Shown here: positions 1-10,863 of the stretch, piece by piece
Layout of the letters: each line of letters starts with the position of its first letter
Numbering within the stretch: the stretch's first letter is position 1
From: DASYGT01 sp035999365
Lineage (GTDB): Bacteria; Actinomycetota; Actinomycetes; Mycobacteriales; Jatrophihabitantaceae
Direction of reading: 5' to 3'
DNA length: 64,000 nucleotides
NCBI GenBank assembly: GCA_035999365.1
Contig: DASYGT010000055.1
Coordinates: 69,734-133,733 of the forward strand
Position numbers and translations under genes: made by a program
The notes under the pieces: generated by a model
Told to the model about the DNA's origin: nothing
Databases searched by the model: none
What the model saw: the letters and a program-made list of their open reading frames with translations, nothing else

Positions 1-2
1 AC

Positions 3-503
3 GTCGGATTCGCAGCGTTGATCGGCGTCGACGAGCACGAACTCGATCCCGGCGCCGGCTTCGACATGCACGCGCACCGCGGGGTCGCCATCGTCACGTG
101 GGTGGTGGAGGGGGCCCTGCGTCACGAGGACAGCACCGGCGCCGTCCAGGTGATCGAGCCAGGTGTCGCGGCTGTGCAGGTGGCCGGCCGAGGGGTTCGG
201 CACATCGAGGCGAACGCGTCGGAAACGCAGCCGCTTCGATTCGTCCAGACGACGCTCCTGTGCGACGACGACGAGCCGCAGTACCGGCTGGCGGACGCCC
301 CGGTGCTTGTCGGGTCAGGGCTCTTCGCCGTCCATCGCCGCGGCCCGTTGCTGCTCGAGGCGGCGCGGATGCACCTGTTCGTCGCGTCGGGTGAGTTCAC
401 GGTCGAGCGCACGGTGCTCAGCGCCGGCGACTCCATGCGCGCGATGAAGGAGACACCGCGCTTCGACGGCGAAGGCGAACTTCTGGTCGTGCTGCTGCGG
501 TGA
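3..503 (+). CDS. Pirin-like bicupin protein, 5' end cut by window
   Basis: The reading frame is open to the window edge, so the N-terminus is missing; a TTG at 18 is only an internal codon. The visible 167 residues contain a pirin-type metal-binding cupin motif (GFDMHAHRGVAIVTWVVEG, with His-x-His), followed by HEDSTG, which matches the conserved HRDS-G of pirins. The rest is a second, poorly conserved cupin half. Pirins are iron-binding proteins, some with quercetinase activity; the substrate here is unknown. It precedes an aldo/keto reductase by about 55 bases on the same strand. Family assignment is good, function open. Confidence 0.75.
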   Translation, partial: VGFAALIGVDEHELDPGAGFDMHAHRGVAIVTWVVEGALRHEDSTGAVQVIEPGVAAVQVAGRGVRHIEANASETQPLRFVQTTLLCDDDEPQYRLADAPVLVGSGLFAVHRRGPLLLEAARMHLFVASGEFTVERTVLSAGDSMRAMKETPRFDGEGELLVVLLR

Positions 504-558
504 GCGGGGCGCGCGGAGTGCTGTGCACGCCGCGTGTGGCCGTGCATAGAGTCATGGC

Positions 559-1518
559 ATGACTGTTGCGCGCGTGAATCTCGGTGCGCTCGACGTGTCG
601 GTGCAGGGGCTCGGCTGCATGGGCATGAGCGAGTTCTACGGACCGACCGACTGGGACGAGTCGATCCGGACCATCCACCGTGCGCTCGACCTGGGCGTCA
701 CGCTGGTCGATACCGCGGACATCTACGGCTCGGGCCACAACGAGGTGCTCGTCGGACGGGCGCTGCACGATCGGCGCGACCAGGCCCAGCTGGCGACGAA
801 ATTCGGCATCGACGGCTCCCTCGGTGCCGACAACCGGGTCATCCGCGGCGAGCGCCGCTACGTGAAGGCCGCCTGCGAGCGCTCCCTGCTGCGCCTGGGC
901 ACGGACGTCATCGACCTCTACTACCTGCACCGACCGCCCCAGGACGTCGAGATCGAAGAGACCGTAGGCGCAATGGCTGATCTCGTCACCGAGGGAAAGG
1001 TCCGCGAGCTCGGCTTGTCGGAGGTCGACGACGCGCTGCTTCGCCGGGCCTACGCGGTTCATCCGATCGCTGCGGTGCAGAGCGAGTACTCGCTGTGGAC
1101 TCGCGACCCGGAGACGTCCGTGGTGCCGGCGCTGCGCGAGCTGGGCGTCGGGCTCGTCGCGTTCTCGCCGCTCGGGCGTGGATTCCTGACGGCCACCCTG
1201 GACAGGTCGAGCTTCGACGACAAGGACTTCCGCTCGCGCAATCCGCGCTTCACCGAGCAAGCCGCTGCCCAGAACAGCGCCATCACCGATGTGGTGACGG
1301 CGGTGGCGGCGCGCAGGGGAGTCGAGCCTGCACAGGTCGCGCTGGCCTGGGTGCAGGATCGCACCCGTGTGCTCGGTGTGCCGGTGGTACCGATCCCAGG
1401 TACCAAGCGTTCGCGATGGATCGAGCAGAACGCTGCGGCCACCGCCCTCGAGTTGACCGATGAGGATCGCCGAGAGCTCGATCCCCTCGCCGAACAGGTC
1501 GCGGGCGCACGCTACTGA
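559..1518 (+). CDS. Aldo/keto reductase
   Basis: NADPH-dependent oxidoreductase of 319 residues, a normal length for the family. The catalytic tetrad is visible as Asp51 and Tyr56 (VDTADIYGSGHNE), Lys81 (ATKFG) and His124 (YYLHRPP). The C-terminal cofactor segment VPIPGTKRSRWIEQNAAA fits the AKR13-like group of broad-specificity aldehyde/ketone reductases. Start ATG at 559. It converges with aceE; the 14-base gap contains a short repeat of GACGCCT. The physiological substrate cannot be told from sequence. Confidence 0.9.
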   Translation: MTVARVNLGALDVSVQGLGCMGMSEFYGPTDWDESIRTIHRALDLGVTLVDTADIYGSGHNEVLVGRALHDRRDQAQLATKFGIDGSLGADNRVIRGERRYVKAACERSLLRLGTDVIDLYYLHRPPQDVEIEETVGAMADLVTEGKVRELGLSEVDDALLRRAYAVHPIAAVQSEYSLWTRDPETSVVPALRELGVGLVAFSPLGRGFLTATLDRSSFDDKDFRSRNPRFTEQAAAQNSAITDVVTAVAARRGVEPAQVALAWVQDRTRVLGVPVVPIPGTKRSRWIEQNAAATALELTDEDRRELDPLAEQVAGARY

Positions 1519-1532
1519 CGCCTGGCTGACGC

Positions 1533-4298
<2,766 letters not shown>

Positions 4299-4408
4299 CC
4301 TGGACAGCTACTAAGGTCGGTTGGCAGGTTACTTGGCAGTACCCAGAATGGGGTTCGATACGCCGGGCGGTGATGGCTTGCCGCCCCGAGAATCAGGAGA
4401 GTGTCGCC

Positions 4409-4840
4409 GTGAGCACGAGCTCCCCCGCGGGTAGCGGGCCGGCTGTGGCCGAACGGATGGGGCTGAAGCCGGGCATGGTCGTCATGGAGATCGGATACGA
4501 CGACGACGTAGACGAGGAGCTGCGGGGACTCGTCGAGGGCCACACGGGCGAGGAGCTCGTCCCGGAGGAGTCGGACGAGGTCGCGGACGTGGTGCTCGTC
4601 TGGTACCGCAACGACGACGGTGATCTCACCGATCTGCTGGTCGACGCCATCGCTCCGCTCGCCGACAGCGGTGTCATCTGGCTGTTGACGCCCAAGCGCG
4701 GGCGGCCCGGATACGTCGAGCCGTCCGACATCGCCGAGGCGGCCTCCGTCGCGGGGCTGTCGCAGACGTCCATCACCGCCGTGAGCCCGGAGTGGGCCGG
4801 CGCGCGCCTCGTCGGTCGCAAGTCGGGAGCGCGTAAGTGA
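4409..4840 (+). CDS. DUF3052 family protein
   Basis: Conserved actinobacterial protein of unknown function, 143 residues, orthologous by context to Rv2239c next to ahpE and aceE. The GTG at 4409 is chosen because AGGAGA lies 8 bases upstream (4395-4400); the frame stays open further upstream but without a ribosome site. It contains ERMGLKPGMVVMEIGYDDDVD near the N-terminus and a C-terminal half (LLTPKRGRPGYVEPSDIAEA, AVSPEWAGARLV) typical of the family. The stop overlaps the ahpE start by four bases (GTGA), so the two are probably translationally coupled. Confidence 0.9.
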   Translation: MSTSSPAGSGPAVAERMGLKPGMVVMEIGYDDDVDEELRGLVEGHTGEELVPEESDEVADVVLVWYRNDDGDLTDLLVDAIAPLADSGVIWLLTPKRGRPGYVEPSDIAEAASVAGLSQTSITAVSPEWAGARLVGRKSGARK

Positions 4841-5292
4841 TCGAGGTCGGGCAGACCGCTCCGGACTTCACGCTCCGTGACCAGAACAACGAAGAGGTGA
4901 CGCTGTCCTCGTTCCGCGGCCGGCAGGCGGTCCTAGTGATCTTCTATCCGCTCGCGTTCACGGGTATCTGCACGGGCGAACTCTGCGCGGTGCGCGATGA
5001 CCTGTCGACCTTTCAGAACGGCGACGTGCAGGTGATGTCGATCAGCGTTGATTCCTCATATACGCACAAGGTGTTCGCCGAACGCGAGGGTTACGAGTTC
5101 CCGTTGTTGGCGGACTTCTGGCCGCACGGTGCGGTGGCGCAGGCGTACGGGGTGTTCAACGACGAGGTGGGCTTCGCCAACCGCGGGACGTTCCTCGTCG
5201 ACAAGGCCGGAGTCGTGCGGTTCGCCGAGATGAACGCCCCGGGCCAAGGCCGCGATGCGGACGCCTGGCGCGGGGCGATCAAGTCCCTCTGA
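4837..5292 (+). CDS. ahpE: AhpE-type peroxiredoxin
   Basis: Thiol peroxidase reducing hydroperoxides and peroxynitrite in the cytosol. The 151 residues align along their whole length with mycobacterial AhpE. The peroxidatic Cys45 is in PLAFTGICTGELC, and the WPHGAVAQAYGVFN and NRGTFLVDKAGVVRFAEM blocks are conserved. A second cysteine, Cys50, sits five residues after Cys45, the spacing of the resolving cysteine in helix-alpha2 PrxQ/Bcp enzymes; I do not recall it in mycobacterial AhpE, which works as a 1-Cys enzyme. The start GTG overlaps the DUF3052 stop. Confidence 0.93.
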   Translation: MIEVGQTAPDFTLRDQNNEEVTLSSFRGRQAVLVIFYPLAFTGICTGELCAVRDDLSTFQNGDVQVMSISVDSSYTHKVFAEREGYEFPLLADFWPHGAVAQAYGVFNDEVGFANRGTFLVDKAGVVRFAEMNAPGQGRDADAWRGAIKSL

Positions 5293-5295
5293 GCC

Positions 5296-7011
5296 TCACA
5301 CTCCCGGCAGCACGGCCGTTCCCTCGAGCGTGACGGCCTGCAGCGCGTGCGGGTCGAGGCCGAGCAGTTGCAGGATGCTCGGCGCGATCTGCGTGGTGAG
5401 AACGCTGCTTGCGTCGGTGCCGGGTGTCACGACACCGCCACCTGTGACGACAAGGGGGACGTTGCGGTCCTGCGGGTCGTCACCGCCGTGCTCGGCGATC
5501 TTCTTGACATTGCCGGTGTAGACCACGCCGTGCTGCGCGATACCGATCAGGTCGGGTGCGTGTGCATCGCCGTTCGGAGCACCCACGAGTGCGTCGGCGG
5601 CGCCGCCGGTGTACACCGTGGTGAGTCCTGACTTCTGCACGGTGGCCGAGAAGACGCCCTTCGGATCGGTGGCGAGATTGGCCGGCGCGCTGTGTGTGAG
5701 CAGGTATTTCGTGACGAACTTGAGCGCTGCGGCGCGGTGGTCGCTCAGCCACATGAGCATGCCGTCGTCGTCCACGGCGAACGCCACCAGCGGCGTCGAG
5801 GACGGGTGCAGCGAGTTCCATGCCGCGTTGATGCCGTCGATGATCGCGCCGTCGTCGACGCGGCGCAGGCTGCTGAGATCCTCTGGGGACTGCCCGTGCT
5901 TCGCCGACAGGATGATCGTCGTGCTGTTGTCGAGTCCGCGCGCGTGGATCTCGGCACGGAGTTTCGCGACCTGCGCGTCGATGAAGTCGAGCGCGTTCGA
6001 CAGCAGCGGCCCCGGTGTGCCGTCAGAGTTGTAACCGCCGGCGAGGCCGTCGGACACCGGCAACTTCTCCGCTGTCGAGACGGTCTGGAAGTTCATCCCG
6101 AAGATGGCGGGTGTGCCGACCTTGGTCGACCCGCTGTGGTCGTAGCCGTCGATCTCGTTGAGCACCGCCGCGACCTTGATGCTGTCGTACTCCTTGGTCA
6201 GCGCGTTGTCGGTCGTCCAGTCGTCCCCGGCGTTGTCGGCAACGCTGTTGATCTCCGGCGTGAACAGGTCTTGGACGCCCGTGCCGGACGGGCCGTTGAG
6301 GATCTCGTACGCCGGGTGCTTGTCCGACCAGGCCGTTCGCAGACCGGCGCTTCTGGCAACTTCGAACACGGTATTCACTCGGATGTAGTTGTGCGGGTAT
6401 ACCGGCGTGCAAGTGCTGGGGTCGACGGGCAGAGCGGCCGGGTCGAGCAGGCCCTGCGGGGTCGGGGTCATCGTCAGCGCCGCGTGGGTGATCGCGGCTG
6501 AATCGGCCAGGGTCTGGCTCAGCGTGTTGGTCGGCAGGTCGGTCAGCGCCGTCGAGGCGATCTGTTGCCCGGCGTCGAGCGTGATCGGATTCTGCGACTT
6601 GTCCGCGGCCTCGGTCCACGAGACTTCGGTGCCGCGAGGCGCACTCGTGCAGTTCGACGTTCCGGGCGGCAGCAGTTGATGGTTGTACGTGTCGTCGTAG
6701 TAGACGCCGGCAGTTCCGGCGCTGCCACCGGTGAGCTGAGCGATCATTCCGGGGAACGAGTCGGACGGGAACGTCGTCTGCGCGTTGGTGTAGTTCCTGC
6801 CCTGCGCGACAAGTGCGGAGAGCGCAGAGTTCGGGTGGTGCGCGATGTAGTACGCCAGGTCGTTCTCGTGCAAGCCGTCAACTGAGATGAGCAGCACGTG
6901 CCTGACGTGACCGGTCTTGCTCGATGCCCCGGCACTGCCCGCTCCTGCGGCGGTGATTCCGAGGACGGTGACGCCCGCCGCAGCGGCGATGGCGACAACC
7001 CGGTTTCGCAT
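5296..7011 (-). CDS. Secreted alkaline-phosphatase-superfamily phosphodiesterase
   Basis: Type I phosphodiesterase/nucleotide pyrophosphatase-like protein of 571 residues. Start ATG at 7011 is preferred over the upstream in-frame codon at 7038 because GGAGGT lies five bases before it. An N-terminal signal peptide (MRNRVVAIAAAAGVTVLG...) ends near GASS. The metal site is recognisable: VLLISVDGLHENDL holds the first Asp, FPSDSFPGM the nucleophile position (Ser/Thr), and LSAKHGQSPED and IAEHGGDDPQDRNVP the C-terminal His/Asp ligands. It probably hydrolyses phosphodiesters or monoesters outside the cell; substrate unknown. It converges with ahpE, with a three-base gap. Confidence 0.85.
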   Translation of the reverse strand: MRNRVVAIAAAAGVTVLGITAAGAGSAGASSKTGHVRHVLLISVDGLHENDLAYYIAHHPNSALSALVAQGRNYTNAQTTFPSDSFPGMIAQLTGGSAGTAGVYYDDTYNHQLLPPGTSNCTSAPRGTEVSWTEAADKSQNPITLDAGQQIASTALTDLPTNTLSQTLADSAAITHAALTMTPTPQGLLDPAALPVDPSTCTPVYPHNYIRVNTVFEVARSAGLRTAWSDKHPAYEILNGPSGTGVQDLFTPEINSVADNAGDDWTTDNALTKEYDSIKVAAVLNEIDGYDHSGSTKVGTPAIFGMNFQTVSTAEKLPVSDGLAGGYNSDGTPGPLLSNALDFIDAQVAKLRAEIHARGLDNSTTIILSAKHGQSPEDLSSLRRVDDGAIIDGINAAWNSLHPSSTPLVAFAVDDDGMLMWLSDHRAAALKFVTKYLLTHSAPANLATDPKGVFSATVQKSGLTTVYTGGAADALVGAPNGDAHAPDLIGIAQHGVVYTGNVKKIAEHGGDDPQDRNVPLVVTGGGVVTPGTDASSVLTTQIAPSILQLLGLDPHALQAVTLEGTAVLPGV

Positions 7012-7117
7012 GACTGACCTCCAGCGTCCGATCCACATCGGACATCGAGGTCCTTGCTAGTCGTCAAGGGTGTGGTTCGGGCATCCCATATGGAAACGGC
7101 GCGTGAACGCAGTTCGG

Positions 7118-7717
7118 CTAGGGGCGGTGGGCTCTCAGCAGCGCGTCGATGGCGGGCCGGTCGGCACCGTCGACGGGTCGTAGCACCGCGTGCGCGATGT
7201 CGATCGCGAGGCCCGTTCCCTCGAGATCGGCCGCTAAGTCCGCGGCGGTGTAGAGGACGGCTGGCTCCTGCGGGCCGCCCGTGCCGTCGGCGAGGTTCGT
7301 CGAGTCGTGCCCGACGACCAGAAGAGTTCCGCCGGGCGCCAGCGCCGCGGCCGCGTTACGCATCACGGTGCGCCGAACCTCGGCGCTCACCTGCAGGTAG
7401 CAGATGAGGACTAGGTCGACCGGCTGCGGCGCGCGGTACGCCGTCACGTCGTCGCACACCCAGTCGATGGGGTGCGCGACCTCGGCCGACGACTCGAGCC
7501 GCCGTCCCTTGTCGAGGGCGGCCGCAGCGAAGTCGACGGCGATCATGCGCCACCCCCTCGACGCGAGCCACAGCGCGTTGCGGCCCTCACCGCACGCGAC
7601 ATCGACGCCGGTGCCGGGGGAGAGGCCGGCGAGTTGCTGTTCGACCCAGCGGTTGGGCTGGGCACCCCAGACGAGGTCACTCGAGCGGTACCGCTCGTCC
7701 CACGCTGCCGCGTCCAT
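7118..7717 (-). CDS. Class I SAM-dependent methyltransferase
   Basis: Rossmann-fold methyltransferase of 199 residues. Motif I is VDVACGEGRNALWLASRGW, followed by an acidic loop (VDFAAAALDKG) and the post-motif LVLICYLQV. The N-terminus MDAAAWDERYRSSDLVWG resembles the thiopurine-methyltransferase/tellurite-resistance TehB type. The ATG at 7717 follows the SURF1 stop by a single base (TGACATG), so the two are one operon. Substrate unknown. Confidence 0.88.
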   Translation of the reverse strand: MDAAAWDERYRSSDLVWGAQPNRWVEQQLAGLSPGTGVDVACGEGRNALWLASRGWRMIAVDFAAAALDKGRRLESSAEVAHPIDWVCDDVTAYRAPQPVDLVLICYLQVSAEVRRTVMRNAAAALAPGGTLLVVGHDSTNLADGTGGPQEPAVLYTAADLAADLEGTGLAIDIAHAVLRPVDGADRPAIDALLRAHRP

Positions 7718-7718
7718 G

Positions 7719-8657
7719 TCAGCGGACTGCGCGTCCGTAGCGGTCGGCGAGCTTGGCCTCGCGCAGCTGCTCCGGGGTGCGCTCACCGGCGGAGGGGGTG
7801 GGGGGCGGTTCGGCAGGCGCGGCATCGATGTCGTCAGTGCTGCGTTCGCGGGTCTCGGCGCGAACCATGGCGACAGGTGCGGCCAGGGCGAGCAGCGCGA
7901 ACAGGTACCACTGGATGATGTAGGCAAGGTGCTGTGGCTCGATTGCCCCGCCGGCGGGGTTCGACAGGTCCGGCTTCGGATTGGGAACGAGCTGCGCGGA
8001 TCCCGGCTGGCCCGCGACGAGCTCGCCGTAACCGGCGAACACGGGTTCGCCGAGGCGACTCGCCTGCTCACCGGGGTTGATCGACTCGACCTGACCCTGT
8101 GTGAGATGCCCGGCCTGGTCGTTCTTGCTCTCGCCCGGGCGGATGGTGGCAGCGACGGTGACCTGCCCCGATGGCGGCCTCGGGGCTGTCGGCACTGTTG
8201 GCGATGACGACTCCGCGATGAAGCCGCGCACGACGAGCAGCGTTCCCGAGCCGGTGTGCAGTGGGGTGACGACCAGGAAGCCGATGTCGCTGTCGACCGT
8301 GCGATGACGGACGAGGCTCGTGCGATCGGCCTCGTAGGTGCCGGTAGCCGTCACCGGGCGGAACTCGATCGAGCGTCGCGACGGAGTCTTTCCGTGGCCT
8401 GCGAGCGGCAAGACCGACGCGACCGGCGCCGTGGCGGCATGGGCGTTGTGCCGCAGGGCCGTGTTCTCGGTCGCCTTGGTGTGCAGGCGGGCGATCTGCC
8501 ACGAGCCTGCCGCGACGCAAACCGCCGCGACGATCACCATCAGGACCGACAGTGCCGCGTAGCGGGGTTGACGCAAGGCCCTCAGCACCAGAACACGGTA
8601 CGGCGCGGGGCTGTGTGCGTCGGCCGGTACCCTGATGCGGGCCGACCGGCGGGACAC
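7719..8657 (-). CDS. SURF1-family cytochrome oxidase assembly protein
   Basis: Membrane protein thought to assist haem insertion or assembly of aa3-type cytochrome c oxidase. It has the SURF1 layout: an N-terminal membrane segment (ALSVLMVIVAAVCVAAGSWQ) ending in the conserved W-Q-x-x-R, a large external domain with FRPVTATGTYEADRT, and a C-terminal segment HLAYIIQWYLFALLALAAP. A disordered acidic/proline tail follows. Start GTG at 8657; a start closer to the first membrane helix is possible. Ortholog by position of Rv2235. Confidence 0.87.
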   Translation of the reverse strand: MSRRSARIRVPADAHSPAPYRVLVLRALRQPRYAALSVLMVIVAAVCVAAGSWQIARLHTKATENTALRHNAHAATAPVASVLPLAGHGKTPSRRSIEFRPVTATGTYEADRTSLVRHRTVDSDIGFLVVTPLHTGSGTLLVVRGFIAESSSPTVPTAPRPPSGQVTVAATIRPGESKNDQAGHLTQGQVESINPGEQASRLGEPVFAGYGELVAGQPGSAQLVPNPKPDLSNPAGGAIEPQHLAYIIQWYLFALLALAAPVAMVRAETRERSTDDIDAAPAEPPPTPSAGERTPEQLREAKLADRYGRAVR

Positions 8658-8708
8658 TGCAGGTGCGTTGCAGGGGCGTTGCAGATCCCAGGTCCGGCAT
8701 GGCCAGGC

Positions 8709-8780
8709 GGGCGCTTAGCTCAGCGGAAGAGCACTCGGTTTACACCCGAGCGGTCACTGGTTCGATCCCAGTAGCGCCCA
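8709..8780 (+). tRNA. tRNA-Val (anticodon TAC)
   Basis: A 72-base cloverleaf. The acceptor stem GGGCGCT (8709-8715) pairs with AGCGCCC (8773-8779), and the discriminator is A. The D arm is GCTC...GAGC. The anticodon stem CTCGG/CCGAG encloses the loop TTTACAC with TAC at 8741-8743. The T arm contains GGTTCGATCCC. CCA is not encoded. It marks the border between syntenic core genes and the accessory region that follows. Confidence 0.96.
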
Positions 8781-8817
8781 CAGATCGCCTTATTCAAGCC
8801 GCTATCCGGCTCTGGTA

Positions 8818-8850
8818 GTTAGGCCTCTTCGCGCATCGAAGAGGCCTAAC
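8818..8850 (+). terminator. 14-bp perfect hairpin after tRNA-Val
   Basis: GTTAGGCCTCTTCG and its exact complement are separated by a five-base loop (CGCAT). It lies 38 bases after the tRNA and 19 bases beyond the end of the convergent dehydrogenase remnant, so it could stop transcription from both sides. There is no run of T, which is common for actinobacterial terminators. Confidence 0.75.
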
Positions 8851-8868
8851 GGTTGTATTCGTAGAGCC

Positions 8869-9132
8869 CTAGGTGACGGTCACTTGAATGCGCCCTGCTT
8901 TGAGGGCTGCGATGACGCCGCCGGCCGCCGAGTTCTTGATCATGGCTTGATAGCCCACAGCTCCCGGCCCGGACATCTCGTCTCGTGCCAACGGCGTCAG
9001 GATGATGCCCGGGCTGATGGAGTTGACGCGTGCACCGCGGTCGCCCCAGGTCACTGCGGCTGCTTGGACTCGGAGGTGATTGGCGCGTTTCGACATCGCG
9101 TAGGCAGCGCCGGAGTTGTCGACGGCGGTCAA
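8869..9132 (-). pseudogene. Short-chain dehydrogenase remnant with internal deletion
   Basis: The translated frame contains only the second half of an SDR: the catalytic YAMSKRAN (Tyr-x3-Lys) and GARVNSISPGIILTPLA. The Rossmann glycine motif and catalytic Ser region are absent. After MIKNSAAG the frame jumps straight to GVIAALKAGR, which in intact homologues is the C-terminus following about 40 residues (the R-x-G-TPDEVA...FITGSDLLIDG region). The deletion falls in a GGC repeat. N-terminal loss plus in-frame deletion means this is a decayed gene, not an enzyme. Confidence 0.8.
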
Positions 9133-9286
9133 CAGCGGCAGGTCAAGCAGGCCTTCTGCTCGACGGGATGCGGGCGGACGGACCGGTGTCCGAGTTGCCC
9201 GTCAAAGCTCTGGACATCCAGGCGGCGCAGGACGCGATAGTGCGCACCGAGACGCAACCGGCGCAGACATATGAGGAGGCACCACC
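9133..9286 (+). other. Possible 3' remnant of an unrecognised gene before the cupin
   Basis: The plus frame reads ...RADGPVSELPVKALDIQAAQ... and terminates in TGA overlapping the cupin ATG (ATGA at 9287-9290), as expected of an upstream operon partner. No family is recognisable, and the frame runs antisense through the SDR remnant at its 5' side, so any original gene is truncated. The segment also supplies the GAGGAGG ribosome site of the cupin gene. Confidence 0.3.
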
Positions 9287-9688
9287 ATGAAGTTCACTGA
9301 AAGTTCAGGACAGTCCGCACGCGGACCAGCCGACTGGTTCACCGGGGCGGTCTTCATCGACGCGATCAGAAACCCCGACGAGCAGTCGGCCATCGGCTGC
9401 GCGCACGTTCGCTTCACTCCCGGCGCGCGCACTGTGTGGCACTCGCACCCGAAAGGCCAGACCCTCTATGTGACCGATGGGATCGGCTACGTCGGAACTC
9501 GCGGAGGCAAGACCACCAAGATTCGCCCCGGCGACGTCGTGTACATCGAGCCAGGCGAAGACCACTGGCACGGCGCGACAGCCGATCGCTTCATGTCTCA
9601 CGTCGCCATACAGGAGGCCGACGATCAAGGACAAGTAGTGCGCTGGCTTGAGCCGGTGGACGATGACGAGTACGACAGCGCCAACTAG
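9287..9688 (+). CDS. Single-domain cupin protein
   Basis: Small beta-barrel protein of 133 residues. The cupin motif 1 is TVWHSHPKGQTLYVTDG with ligands His52, His54 and Gln58; motif 2 is RPGDVVYIEPGEDHWHGA with His93. The pattern resembles the cupin group annotated as (R)-mandelonitrile-lyase-like or carboxymuconolactone-decarboxylase-associated cupins, often near SDR enzymes. A strong GAGGAGG precedes the ATG. The neighbouring SDR is decayed, so this may be the survivor of a small redox operon. Substrate unknown. Confidence 0.85.
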   Translation: MKFTESSGQSARGPADWFTGAVFIDAIRNPDEQSAIGCAHVRFTPGARTVWHSHPKGQTLYVTDGIGYVGTRGGKTTKIRPGDVVYIEPGEDHWHGATADRFMSHVAIQEADDQGQVVRWLEPVDDDEYDSAN

Positions 9689-9785
9689 TCGCCCGTTGCA
9701 TTGACGGCTGGGTCGTCGCTCATGAGCTTTTGGACGCGCCGGCCGAGACGGTGGTGCCGTCTCAGCTCGTCGGCTCGACAGCGCT

Positions 9786-10748
9786 TCAGGCGACGACAGC
9801 CCACAGGGACAACAAGTGCGCACCGAAGCGCCCCTCAATGTAGAGGCAGGCCGCCGCACCGAAGAGGATGTCGTCGGCAAGCTCGGGCTCGTCGTCGGCG
9901 AGGCTGCCACAGAGGTCGTAGGCGGCAAGCTGCTCGTGCAATGCGTCGGCCATGACGTGCACGTCGTAGAACGCGCATGCGATGTCGTCCTCGCCAAGGC
10001 GGCGCAACCCTGCGGCGTAACGCCGGCAGGGGAGCGATGACGTCATCTCATACGCTGCGAGGTGTCCGACGATCGCCCCGCGCAGGTCGCGGCGAAGCGC
10101 GAACAGCGACATCACGTTGCTGACGGCGAGGGTGATCGGCGCCGCGTCCCCGACGTATGCGCCGTAGGAATCGTCGAGGCCGAGGCTGCGCATCGTCTGC
10201 GCGAAAAGCTCGCTGTGCATCTGCGTCACGCTGCCCGCGCCGTACTCATCGGCCTGGATCTCGACGAGCGCCGATTTGGCACGGCCGCGCAGGCGAGGGA
10301 TGGCCCACGTATGCGGGTCGGCTTCTTTCAGCTGGTACGTCGACCGCTGCTTGATGTAGTCGAGCACCTGATCGCGGGACGCCTCGCGCTGGATGTAACG
10401 CGACAGGCTGGGGCCGGTGTCGCTGTCGACCAGCTTGGCCAACGCCTCCGGTACCGGGCGATGAGTGGGCACCTCGACGTCGCGCCTCAGCGCCGACAGC
10501 ACGTTGGCCTCGAGAGCTCGCCGCAGCGCGATCAGTCGCGGTTCCCACTCCCACGTCGGAGCGACGTCGTCGAAGCCCCGATAGTGCAGCTCGTAGCCGA
10601 TCCACAGAGCCAGCTGCGTGTCGGCATCGGTCATTGGATCGGCCGGCCTGGGCACGTCGCTCGGCGTCGGTGCAGCCGAAGGATCGTCAGCACGCATCGC
10701 CCGGATCAGGGCGGCAGACACCGCGCCGGTGGGATGAGGCAGCAACAT
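9786..10748 (-). CDS. Haem-oxygenase-like iron-containing redox enzyme
   Basis: A 320-residue all-helical protein of the iron-containing redox enzyme family (haem-oxygenase-like diiron oxidase fold, HDO). Candidate iron ligands are in LKEADPH (near 143), LVEIQADEYGAG (near 163) and FYDVHVMADALHE (near 260), the three-helix Glu/Asp/His pattern of this fold. Known members do oxidative C-C, C-N or C-H chemistry on small molecules (UndA, SznF, BesC), but none is close enough here to name a substrate. The start ATG at 10748 has GGAG nine bases upstream. It is divergent from the methyltransferase; a carboxylate-amine ligase and CDGSH protein follow on its strand side. Confidence 0.8.
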   Translation of the reverse strand: MLLPHPTGAVSAALIRAMRADDPSAAPTPSDVPRPADPMTDADTQLALWIGYELHYRGFDDVAPTWEWEPRLIALRRALEANVLSALRRDVEVPTHRPVPEALAKLVDSDTGPSLSRYIQREASRDQVLDYIKQRSTYQLKEADPHTWAIPRLRGRAKSALVEIQADEYGAGSVTQMHSELFAQTMRSLGLDDSYGAYVGDAAPITLAVSNVMSLFALRRDLRGAIVGHLAAYEMTSSLPCRRYAAGLRRLGEDDIACAFYDVHVMADALHEQLAAYDLCGSLADDEPELADDILFGAAACLYIEGRFGAHLLSLWAVVA

Positions 10749-10863
10749 CGCGACAAGCTCCGGTGGGTCGACGCGAGCCGGGTTGGCTGCGAGGGACGTT
10801 CGTCACCGCTTCTTTACCCGTTTCATGCGGAATGGAACCGCCTCGCGGGGTATATCACCGGCG

